A stretch of 8,249 bases of DNA from Bacillus salipaludis (GTDB lineage: Bacteria; Bacillota; Bacilli; Bacillales_B; DSM-18226): assembly GCF_004358205.1 (NCBI RefSeq), contig NZ_SMYO01000048.1:1-8249 (forward strand), given 5' to 3'. This document shows positions 1-6,287 of this stretch, piece by piece. Position 1 is the stretch's first letter, and the number at the start of each line of letters is the position of its first letter. Made by a program: the position numbers and the translations under genes. The notes beneath the pieces are model-generated. The model searched no databases. It was not told where the DNA came from and was given only the letters and a program-made list of their open reading frames with translations.

Positions 1-92
1 GTTAAACAGACTATATTTAGAAGAGAATACTTTGTCCAATTTGATGGCATATATCCTCTTTTTTAATACATATTGGAATCTATAACCAGATG

Positions 93-121
93 TTGAAATG
101 ATAGTCTAATATGTATATAAA
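93..121 (+). promoter_or_regulatory. Probable sigma-A promoter for tnpABC
   Basis: TTGAAA at 93-98 (5 of 6 to TTGACA) is followed by a 17-base spacer and TATAAA at 116-121 (5 of 6 to TATAAT). Transcription would start near 128, giving a leader of about 100 nt before tnpA. The right arm of the ATACATATT/AATATGTAT inverted pair overlaps the spacer and the start of the -10 box. Binding there by a recombinase or repressor could therefore block the promoter; that part is inference. Confidence 0.6.
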
Positions 122-129
122 GATTAAGG

Positions 130-139
130 AACATATGTT
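130..139. promoter_or_regulatory. 10-bp palindrome at the predicted transcription start; possible operator
   Basis: AACATATGTT is a perfect palindrome just downstream of the predicted tnpA promoter, where an operator would act. It shares the ACATAT half-site with the arms at 66-74 and 108-116. It is short and AT-rich, so chance is a real alternative. Confidence 0.3.
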
Positions 140-145
140 TTTTTG

Positions 146-206
146 TTGGAGGACGTAGCCCACAGCGGGAGGCGTAGTGAGGTCGTAAGACCGAGCGTAA
201 AAAGGG
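146..206 (+). promoter_or_regulatory. GC-rich structured leader upstream of tnpA
   Basis: This block contrasts sharply with the AT-rich flanks. CGTA recurs at 154-157, 173-176, 184-187 and 196-199, each time preceded by a purine- and G-rich run. GGTC (181-184) and GACC (189-192) form a small stem closed by GTAA, a GNRA-type tetraloop. CCC (159-161) can pair with GGG (167-169). It lies inside the predicted 5' untranslated region. Possible roles are translational or transcriptional control of the recombinases, or a recombination-accessory site near the element end. I do not recognise it as a known riboswitch or named RNA. Confidence 0.4.
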
Positions 207-226
207 TTTAGGGGGTTGAAGGATCT

Positions 227-1345
227 ATGCGTGTACAAGAAGTAATCTTAGAGGAAGGAAAGAGATACATATTAGTAGATAGAGAGGGCTTTCCTGTAAT
301 TCCTGTCGTCAAGTACCTCAAGTATTTGGATGTGACAGGGAAAAGCAGCAACACCCAGAAGACTTACTGTTATGCGCTAAAGCAGTATTTCCTTTATTTA
401 CAGGAGAAAGAGAAAGATTACAAGCATGTAAGATTAGAAGACTTGGCGGAGTTTGTGGGATGGTTAAGGAATCCCTATGAGAGCACGAAGGTGACGTCTC
501 TTCGACCTGTACAGGCAAAGAAAACAGAGAGGACAGTGAACCTTACGGTTACAGCGGTAACAAACTTCTATGATTACTTATATCGTAATGAAGAGCTGCC
601 ACATGACATTGGTGAGAAGTTGATGCGACAAGTCTTTACAGGAGGAAAAACACGATATAAGGGTTTCTTGCATCACGTCAATAAAGACAAACCGTCCGTA
701 CGGAATGTGCTGAAGGTAAAAGAACCTCGCAAGAGGATTCAAACACTCACAAAGGAACAGGTACTACAAGTGATTGCAGCGACAACCAACATGCGGGATA
801 CCTTCCTGATTCAACTCCTATTTGAAACAGGATTGCGGATTGGAGAGGCTCTCTCCTTGTTCATGGAGGACTTCAAATTCGACCATGGAAAAGGGCACCG
901 TATCCGCCTGACGGACCGCGGGGAATTGGAGAACGGCGCGAAGCTCAAAACAGGTGAACGAGAGATATTTGTGTCGCAAGCGTTGATGGATATATACGAT
1001 GATTACCTGTACGAAGTGATTGATGAACTGGACATTGATACCAACTTCGTGTTTGTGAAGCTGAGTGGAAAGAATATGGGTAAGCCCATGACATACAGTG
1101 ATGTCGAGGCTCTTTTCAAACGGTTGCGGCAGAAAACAGGGATTGATGTTCACCCACATCTGTTCCGTCACACACATGCAACGATGTACTATCAGGAGAC
1201 AAAGGATATCAAGCAGGTGCAAGAGCGTCTGGGACATTCCCAAATCCAAACGACCATGAACTTGTATCTTCATCTTTCAGAAGAAGACATCCGTAAGGAT
1301 TGGGAAAAGGCACAGGGCGCATTTGAGATGCAGAAAAAACACTGA
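227..1345 (+). CDS. tnpA: TnpA, Tn554-family tyrosine recombinase
   Basis: A 372-residue site-specific recombinase of the tyrosine (phage integrase) family, close to the ~361 residues of Tn554 TnpA. An N-terminal SAM-like DNA-binding domain (about 25-130) precedes the catalytic domain (about 170-360). Visible catalytic residues are Arg204 (TGLRIGEAL), a probable beta-hairpin Lys241 (KTGERE), His311 and Arg314 (HLFRH), His337 (LGHSQ) and the nucleophile Tyr347 (NLYLHL). The set is complete, so the enzyme is probably active. The family cuts and rejoins DNA through a 3'-phosphotyrosine intermediate and acts with TnpB and TnpC. The ATG at 227 is preceded by AAGGA (219-223) with a short spacer of 3 and by a G5 run further up. 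It is the first gene of the tnpABC unit, and tnpB begins 13 bases after its stop. The Tn554 assignment rests on gene order and size as much as on this protein alone. Confidence 0.92.
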   Translation: MRVQEVILEEGKRYILVDREGFPVIPVVKYLKYLDVTGKSSNTQKTYCYALKQYFLYLQEKEKDYKHVRLEDLAEFVGWLRNPYESTKVTSLRPVQAKKTERTVNLTVTAVTNFYDYLYRNEELPHDIGEKLMRQVFTGGKTRYKGFLHHVNKDKPSVRNVLKVKEPRKRIQTLTKEQVLQVIAATTNMRDTFLIQLLFETGLRIGEALSLFMEDFKFDHGKGHRIRLTDRGELENGAKLKTGEREIFVSQALMDIYDDYLYEVIDELDIDTNFVFVKLSGKNMGKPMTYSDVEALFKRLRQKTGIDVHPHLFRHTHATMYYQETKDIKQVQERLGHSQIQTTMNLYLHLSEEDIRKDWEKAQGAFEMQKKH

Positions 1346-1358
1346 AAGGTGGGAGAGA

Positions 1359-3464
1359 ATGAAACAGAAACAACAAAAAAATACAGGAGAATTAGGTTTT
1401 CATGAACGATTACAGCAAGAGCTTTCGTGTTATCCTGTTAAGACCATACACGAAGATGGTTCCGTTACCACCCAGCAAGTGAAAGACCCATACTTCTTGA
1501 TCAACGACAGTTGGAATGTTGGCTTTGTGGGCGATATTAAACAGTTCGTGGAGATGATGGGGAACTATAAAGAAACTGCACAAAATATCTATTTCCGACT
1601 CGCAAACCCTATGGTCAACTTAGAAGTAAAGTATGTCTGTTATCACCAGCTATTCAATGATAAGTGGTCTTTATCAAGTGTTTTTGGAAAACAAGCAACG
1701 AACTTACGAAGATTGACACGGTTTATAAATGAAAAGTACCCTCCCCTTCAATCTCTGCTTGATTTGGACATCGAGAAGGCAGAGCGAGAATGGTTGTTTT
1801 GGCTACATGAGCAAGGGTTTCAAACACAACGAATTCTACATCGTGGTAAATATACTGGTAAGTCGTCCGTAGCAAACTTTCTGCGATTCATCTACTACAA
1901 CTTGTCTGTATTGACCGATACGCGTGAAGAATGGGATAAAGACCGATGGGATGTGCGAGAGTTGTATGATAAATATGGAATCGCATATAACAAAAGCAGA
2001 TCTGATTATCATCTCGATTTCACCAAAATTGAACAAGGAAACATGCGTGGGCAAGTAAAAAAATACATCAAGCAACGCCTCCTAAGTAAGAACAATTTCT
2101 CGTGGGGTACAGCAAGAGAATACTTAAAGTATTTACCTGAATTTTTATCTTTCGTATTTTCATTGGAACCAATATGGGATGATTTAAAAGGACTCAAACG
2201 ATCTCATATGGAGCAATACATCCAATTGTTACATGAATACGCCAAAAGCAATTTAAGACGAAAAGATGCACACCCGGAAAGGTATATAGCGGAGGGGCTA
2301 AAAATCATAGGAAAATTTTTGGAAGATATTCAAAAATATGAATACGACATAGCCCCTGAAAAGCATGTTGGATTATTACTCTTTCCAGAGGACAAGCCTA
2401 AACGAAGGAAAAAGTCTATCGACCAAATTGAACACATTCCTGAATTTGTATTGGAGCAACTCTTTACACACATCAACGAATTACATAAAGATGTCATCCC
2501 TGTCATATTGGTGGCTTTTAAAACAGGACTACGAATTTCGGATGTATTGGGATTAACCTCGGATTGTCTGGAACGGCTTAACGGCAAATACTCGATTGTG
2601 ACTGATATTGAGAAGACCTATGTGAAAGGACATCGAATTCCGATTGATGAGGAATTGGCAAATATCTTGGCAGTTCTCATTCACAAATCTAAAGAGAATA
2701 GTAATCAAGACAACAACCCCGAAGGGTTTATTTTTATTCGCTATCGTGGAGCTCGGAAAGGTAGACCGTACTCTCAAGGTTGGGTTCGAAACAGAGTGAA
2801 TGAATTTGCGAAAGAAAAAAACATTGTTGACGAGAACGGGAACCTTTTTAATATTAAGACTCACAAATTCCGCCACACCTATGCGGTAAAAATGTTAAAC
2901 AGTGGTGTTGACATTCTAACAGTGCAAGAGTTATTAGCCCATGCTTCCCCCGAAATGACCTTACGGTATGCCAAATTGTTAGATGATACAAAGCGTAAGG
3001 CATTTGAATCTGTCATCAACCAGGGTGTATTCAGTTTCGACTTGAACGGTGAAGTACAAGAAATTAAAGCAGTTGAAGATATCCCACAAGACATCCTTCA
3101 AGCTCTCTGGCAGGATCATAAATTGAATGCGATGGACAACCCATACGGGACGTGTCATGCAAGGTTGAAAGGGAATTGCCCTCATATGGAAGCCCCACCT
3201 TGCCTCACGTGCAATGGAGGAAGCCCGTGCAAAGACTTGGCAATCGGCTTTTCAGAATTGGATGTAGAAAAATACGAAATGCACGTAAAAACAACGTCTA
3301 GAGCCGTAGAAATAGCAAAACAGCATGGCCGTGATGACATGGCAGAAAGGCACGAACGGAACTTACAGCGATACCAAGGTATATTGGACAATATCCGTGA
3401 GGGACATGTCGTCTTCGGTAGACAAGATCGCATGAAGAGAAAGCAAGGTGTAAAAAATGGCTGA
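1359..3464 (+). CDS. tnpB: TnpB, large Tn554-family tyrosine recombinase with C-terminal Cys cluster
   Basis: The second tyrosine recombinase of the module, 701 residues from the ATG at 1359, and longer than Tn554 TnpB (~630). That start is chosen because AAGGTGG (1346-1352) lies 6 bases upstream. An in-frame ATG at 1323 lies inside tnpA and lacks such a site. The long N-terminal half is helical and probably binds DNA. Catalytic residues, numbered from this start, are Arg392 (TGLRISDV), probable Lys423 (YVKGHR), His502 and Arg505 (HKFRHT), His528 (LLAHAS) and Tyr537 (LRYAKL). After the catalytic domain, Cys599, 607, 615, 618 and 624 form a cluster that could bind zinc. The gene overlaps tnpC by 8 bases, implying translational coupling. 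This is not the IS605-family TnpB nuclease, which only shares the name. Confidence 0.92.
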   Translation: MKQKQQKNTGELGFHERLQQELSCYPVKTIHEDGSVTTQQVKDPYFLINDSWNVGFVGDIKQFVEMMGNYKETAQNIYFRLANPMVNLEVKYVCYHQLFNDKWSLSSVFGKQATNLRRLTRFINEKYPPLQSLLDLDIEKAEREWLFWLHEQGFQTQRILHRGKYTGKSSVANFLRFIYYNLSVLTDTREEWDKDRWDVRELYDKYGIAYNKSRSDYHLDFTKIEQGNMRGQVKKYIKQRLLSKNNFSWGTAREYLKYLPEFLSFVFSLEPIWDDLKGLKRSHMEQYIQLLHEYAKSNLRRKDAHPERYIAEGLKIIGKFLEDIQKYEYDIAPEKHVGLLLFPEDKPKRRKKSIDQIEHIPEFVLEQLFTHINELHKDVIPVILVAFKTGLRISDVLGLTSDCLERLNGKYSIVTDIEKTYVKGHRIPIDEELANILAVLIHKSKENSNQDNNPEGFIFIRYRGARKGRPYSQGWVRNRVNEFAKEKNIVDENGNLFNIKTHKFRHTYAVKMLNSGVDILTVQELLAHASPEMTLRYAKLLDDTKRKAFESVINQGVFSFDLNGEVQEIKAVEDIPQDILQALWQDHKLNAMDNPYGTCHARLKGNCPHMEAPPCLTCNGGSPCKDLAIGFSELDVEKYEMHVKTTSRAVEIAKQHGRDDMAERHERNLQRYQGILDNIREGHVVFGRQDRMKRKQGVKNG

Positions 3465-3837
3465 TTATGACCGCAGAGAACAGTTAAAAAAGATTCATGC
3501 CTCACGGAAGTCGGCCACCTATCAAAAGGTCGATGAAGCCATTCAACGGCTCGTACGAGCTAACGTGAACATCAATTTCAACAGTGTAGCAAGTGAGGCG
3601 GGCGTAGCGAAAGCTACGCTATACAACAACCTTGAGTTGCGTGATCGGATTGAATCCCTGCGACAACAACAAGCGAAAGCACCTACATCGAAGCAAATCA
3701 AACGAGAGATGGATGACAATAATAAAGATGCCCTGATTGCTTCTTTACAGCGTCGAATTAAGAAGCTAGATGGTGAAAACAAAGAACTAAGAGAACAATT
3801 GAAAGTGGCTTACGCAGAAGTATATAAAAAAATCTGA
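3457..3837 (+). CDS. tnpC: TnpC, small HTH/coiled-coil transposition accessory protein
   Basis: A 126-residue basic protein, matching the ~125 residues of Tn554 TnpC and the DUF6262-type family found next to such recombinase pairs. Residues about 35-62 (NINFNSVASEAGVAKATLYN) read as a TetR-like helix-turn-helix. Residues about 86-116 are heptad-like and charged (LQRRIKKLDGENKELREQL), predicting a coiled coil and therefore dimerisation. It has no catalytic motif. In Tn554, TnpC is an accessory factor that affects the efficiency and orientation of transposition. The ATG at 3457 overlaps the tnpB stop by 8 bases, with AAGGTG at 3445-3450 and a 6-base spacer. The lysine-rich C-terminus is encoded in part by an A7 run (3826-3832), which also serves as the U-tract of a minus-strand terminator. 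Confidence 0.88.
   Translation: MADYDRREQLKKIHASRKSATYQKVDEAIQRLVRANVNINFNSVASEAGVAKATLYNNLELRDRIESLRQQQAKAPTSKQIKREMDDNNKDALIASLQRRIKKLDGENKELREQLKVAYAEVYKKI
3602..3619 (+). other. Perfect hairpin with GAAA tetraloop inside tnpC
   Basis: GCGTAGC (3602-3608) and GCTACGC (3613-3619) form a perfect 7-bp stem closed by GAAA, a stable GNRA tetraloop in RNA. It lies within the helix-turn-helix codons of tnpC. A U-run does not follow, so it is not a terminator. Confidence 0.5.
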
Positions 3838-3861
3838 GGGAACACCGTTCCCTCCTTTCTT
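3826..3861. terminator. Bidirectional intrinsic terminator between tnpC and the ger operon
   Basis: GAGGGAAC (3836-3843) pairs perfectly with GTTCCCTC (3847-3854) around a 3-base loop. On the + strand a pyrimidine-rich tail (CTTTCTTC) follows, giving a moderate terminator for tnpABC. Its stem overlaps the last two bases of the tnpC stop codon. On the - strand the stem is followed by AGA and seven T (complement of A7 at 3826-3832), which is the better terminator. It would stop ger transcripts about 200 bases past gerC. I see no better minus-strand terminator nearer to gerC. Confidence 0.75.
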
Positions 3862-3891
3862 CAACTAAATGGCCAGATTGTTGAACAAGGA
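3860..3891. repeat. Palindromic dispersed-type repeat, copy 1
   Basis: TTCAAC (3860-3865) and GTTGAA (3880-3885) are the ends of a 26-base imperfect palindrome centred on TGGCCA (3870-3875); 10 of 13 arm positions pair. It is followed by CAAGGA. It aligns without gaps to 8135-8166 at 23 of 32 positions in the same orientation. Confidence 0.5.
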
Positions 3892-4049
3892 TTGTAGTTA
3901 ATGATGGTATTACATATGGTTATTGAATTATAGTAAGATATGTTTAATATCAACCTCGTTAAGCCTTATCATAAGTAAATGAAGTTCTTCACAGGTAAAT
4001 TCGTGAAGGTAATAAACACGGAAGAATAAGACTCTCTCTACTATCTTTA
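3862..4049. other. AT-rich spacer between tnpC and gerC; probable right end of the transposon
   Basis: No gene seen. The region contains most of repeat copy 1 and an ACATAT / ATATGT pair (3912-3917 and 3938-3943) resembling half-sites upstream of tnpA. It also has a short palindrome CTTAT-C-ATAAG (3965-3975) and a weak hairpin of CTTCAC (3987-3992) with GTGAAG (4003-4008). If the ger operon is not cargo, the element should end here. The exact end is not visible. Confidence 0.4.
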
Positions 4050-5180
4050 CTAATCAACAGCACCTGTTCGTTTTATTTCAACCTTAATAGTTGATTTTAA
4101 CTTTAATGTTGAATACTTTTCCCTCAAATCTTTATCACTTAAATTGGAATATTTTCTGATGCTTTTTATTTTTCTCCCAATGCCAATTGGATCAGTATTT
4201 AATTTTCTTAACTCCTCAAGAAAATCCCCCAAATCTTTGCTTAGTTCTTCCCCAAGCAGTTGCTCCAATTTTTTTATAGATTTCTTATTGTTAAGAGTAA
4301 TTGCAGGATGTACTTCTATAGTTGAAACCTTAATCGTTGCGTTTAGATAAAAGTCATCTTCGTTAGATAATTCAACTTTTCCGCGGTGCTTTATTGGGCG
4401 AATTGTAATATTAAATTTATCTCCTTTTGGCTTTTTGACTAGTGGTATTCCCTTTTTTTCTAAAACCTCTAGAGGAATGTTTAATGTTATATCTCCCAAA
4501 GAAGCCCTGCGATTGGTAAATAATTTTATGAACAAGGTTTTTGTTAAAGAAATAGAACCGACCATTTTATCATCCTTAAATAATGCCACCTTTTCAATAT
4601 AGGGTGCTGCACCATTCTTATTCGATATAATAGGTAAGGTAGGATCGATGCCAATTTCGAATAGCGTGGAGAAAAAATCATGCAGGTTGGAGTTTATTAA
4701 CATTTCATTCCTTTCTTGCTTATCCAATAATTGATAAATATATGACCCCATCTCAGGGTATTCTTCATAGTTATTATTTTTAATGACTTCTTCAGTATTG
4801 TTTGTAATGGCCAAAAATATTAATGATCCAATGCTGCTGTCTCGTTGCATTGTATCTAAAAAAGATGAAATTCCTATCATTTTACTTATATCTTTATCAA
4901 ATAGTATTGTCCTCAATTGTCCAGATGTAATGTCGTGGCTTGTTTGTTGTTCTAACCTTTGTCTTATTTGTTTGCTTGTAGTACCGACGGCAGAAATGGT
5001 TACACTTGTTTTTTCTTCTTTACGGTCGAATTGCAACAAGCTAATAGAGCCTTTATATGTATCTTTATCAAGTAAATCATAACCAATAATAGTTGAAATC
5101 CCTTGCCTTTCTAATATTTTTCCAGGGGGCACGCATGCAGTACAGAGAAGACAACAAAATAGAATAAGCCATTTTTTCAT
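4050..5180 (-). CDS. GerAC-family germinant receptor lipoprotein (C subunit)
   Basis: A 376-residue lipoprotein matching the GerAC/GerBC/GerKC family (B. subtilis GerAC is about 373). A type II signal peptide occupies residues 1-15, with Cys16 (CTAC) the likely lipidated residue after cleavage. The -3 position is Cys rather than the usual Leu. The N-terminal domain (about 20-190) contains the family-like ILERQG and IIGYDLLD stretch. The C-terminal domain (about 200-376) ends in a beta-rich VEIKRTG segment. The reading frame stays open upstream to 5327, but the ATG at 5180 is chosen because the signal peptide starts there and GGAG lies 8 bases upstream. The longer form would run back into the B gene. 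It starts 13 bases after the B stop, as last gene of the operon. It is expected on the outer face of the spore inner membrane, where the C subunit is needed for receptor function. Which named receptor it belongs to is not clear. Confidence 0.92.
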   Translation of the reverse strand: MKKWLILFCCLLCTACVPPGKILERQGISTIIGYDLLDKDTYKGSISLLQFDRKEEKTSVTISAVGTTSKQIRQRLEQQTSHDITSGQLRTILFDKDISKMIGISSFLDTMQRDSSIGSLIFLAITNNTEEVIKNNNYEEYPEMGSYIYQLLDKQERNEMLINSNLHDFFSTLFEIGIDPTLPIISNKNGAAPYIEKVALFKDDKMVGSISLTKTLFIKLFTNRRASLGDITLNIPLEVLEKKGIPLVKKPKGDKFNITIRPIKHRGKVELSNEDDFYLNATIKVSTIEVHPAITLNNKKSIKKLEQLLGEELSKDLGDFLEELRKLNTDPIGIGRKIKSIRKYSNLSDKDLREKYSTLKLKSTIKVEIKRTGAVD

Positions 5181-5193
5181 CTTTTCAACTCCA

Positions 5194-6279
5194 TTAAGAA
5201 TGTGAAAAAATTTTAGATTTAATGATTGAAATGAAATATAACAAGATCGGATAGATAAACCATAGGTAAAAGCCGACATGACCAACTTGATCAAAAAAAA
5301 GGTTATTGTCGACTCTTTTGGTGACAAAAAAACTCGTGATAAAAATGATTATTGAGATTACCCATATACCATGTTTTTGTTTTAAATGAAATATTTGTTT
5401 TACTCCTTTTGAAGAAATGAACAGGTATAAACATAAATTTGGAAAAATAACCAATATCCATAATGGAACGGCAATAAATTCAAACCGTTCAAGAAATGGA
5501 AAATGGACCGTGCTTATCATACTGACCACAGGCCAAATATGTATTTCTAATTCCTTTGGACTAAAAAATAATATCGAAATAACAGTTGTTATTAATACAA
5601 TAAGTGTAGTAAACCAGATTGCTAATTGACTGAAAAAAAGCAGCTTTTTTTTCTCCTTTATAAATGGAAAAATAAAAAATAAAGTTTCAAAACCTAACAT
5701 TGTAAAACTGGTTTTAAATACTCCTTTCATTATTTGTGCTGGGGTTGCCGACATGACGGGTAAAATTCTAGTGAAGTTTATCGATTCAAGTGGTTGATAA
5801 ATAACAAATACAAGCCATATAGTCATTAATAAGGATAAGAAACATACCCCTGCAATTACTCTGAATCCGCCAGATACGGCATAAATGGTTACTAATAATA
5901 GAGCTAAAACACCTACCCATTCATCAACTCCTTCATATCCCCATGTCAGGGACAATTCAACATAAGAGATGATGATAGAGTAAAGTGCTGCAATAAAGTA
6001 AATAACAATAAAGGTATTGATGATACTGCCTATAAAGCGACCAAATAAATTCTCGTGTATTTCATAAAGATTACAGTTTTCATATTTAGCAAGGATGCTA
6101 ATTATCATCCAAATGATAACACTAATGAATAGTCCGGAGAGTAGAACGCTAATCCAGGCATCTTGCTTAGCTTCAAGAAAAACAATTCTAGGGACGCCAA
6201 GTATGCCCATCCCGATTTGTGAAGTGTGAATGATAAAGAAAGCAATATAGGCGTTTACAAAACTAATATTTGATTTCAT
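5194..6279 (-). CDS. GerAB-family germinant receptor permease-like B subunit
   Basis: A 361-residue polytopic membrane protein of the spore-permease family (GerAB/GerBB/GerKB, APC superfamily; GerAB is about 365). I count roughly ten hydrophobic segments, near residues 8-28, 40-62, 82-107, 120-135, 140-160, 190-206, 215-239, 268-288, 304-320 and 335-353. Family-like features are GMGILGVPR in the first segment, GFETLFFIFPF near 196-206 and PFLERFEF near 261-268. The B subunit is the part of the receptor thought to bind the germinant and, in recent work on GerA, to take part in ion conduction. The frame can begin at a TTG (6291), but the ATG at 6279 is chosen because GAGGTGG lies just upstream. 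The A stop and the B start are 8 bases apart, so the two are probably translationally coupled. The substrate cannot be deduced from the sequence. Confidence 0.93.
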   Translation of the reverse strand: MKSNISFVNAYIAFFIIHTSQIGMGILGVPRIVFLEAKQDAWISVLLSGLFISVIIWMIISILAKYENCNLYEIHENLFGRFIGSIINTFIVIYFIAALYSIIISYVELSLTWGYEGVDEWVGVLALLLVTIYAVSGGFRVIAGVCFLSLLMTIWLVFVIYQPLESINFTRILPVMSATPAQIMKGVFKTSFTMLGFETLFFIFPFIKEKKKLLFFSQLAIWFTTLIVLITTVISILFFSPKELEIHIWPVVSMISTVHFPFLERFEFIAVPLWILVIFPNLCLYLFISSKGVKQIFHLKQKHGIWVISIIIFITSFFVTKRVDNNLFFDQVGHVGFYLWFIYPILLYFISIIKSKIFSHS

Positions 6280-6287
6280 TATCCACC

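Larger units (their letters stand above)
1..226. other. Non-coding region upstream of tnpA; probable left end of the Tn554-like element
   Basis: I find no plausible gene here. The first ~145 bases are AT-rich and the segment from about 146 to 206 is abruptly GC-rich. It contains a sigma-A-like promoter (93-121), an inverted pair ATACATATT (66-74) / AATATGTAT (108-116), a 10-bp palindrome (130-139), and a structured leader (146-206), each listed separately. In Tn554-type elements the left end lies a short way upstream of tnpA, so the element boundary is expected here. The family has neither classical long terminal inverted repeats nor target duplications, so I cannot place the boundary to the base. 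Confidence 0.6.

Noticed and set aside
154..199. CGTA repeats read as a CRISPR-like or iteron array
   Set aside because: The spacing is irregular (19, 11 and 12 bases) and the shared unit is only 4-6 bases, so neither a CRISPR array nor an origin is supported.
818..1273. A 151-codon open frame on the minus strand within tnpA
   Set aside because: It is antisense to the catalytic domain of an intact recombinase, lacks recognisable motifs and is best explained as a shadow frame.
2553..2876. A 107-codon minus-strand open frame within tnpB, and a similar one at 3182-3505
   Set aside because: Both are antisense to well-supported tnp coding sequence with no ribosome site or family resemblance.
1359..3464. 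TnpB as an RNA-guided nuclease of the IS200/IS605 type with a guide RNA nearby
   Set aside because: The protein has the Arg, Lys, HxxR, His and Tyr set of a tyrosine recombinase and no RuvC-like motifs; only the gene name is shared.
5181..5327. A 49-residue N-terminal extension of the C-subunit frame, overlapping the B gene
   Set aside because: The lipoprotein signal peptide and the GGAG ribosome site place the start at 5180, and the extension lies mostly inside the 3' end of the B gene.
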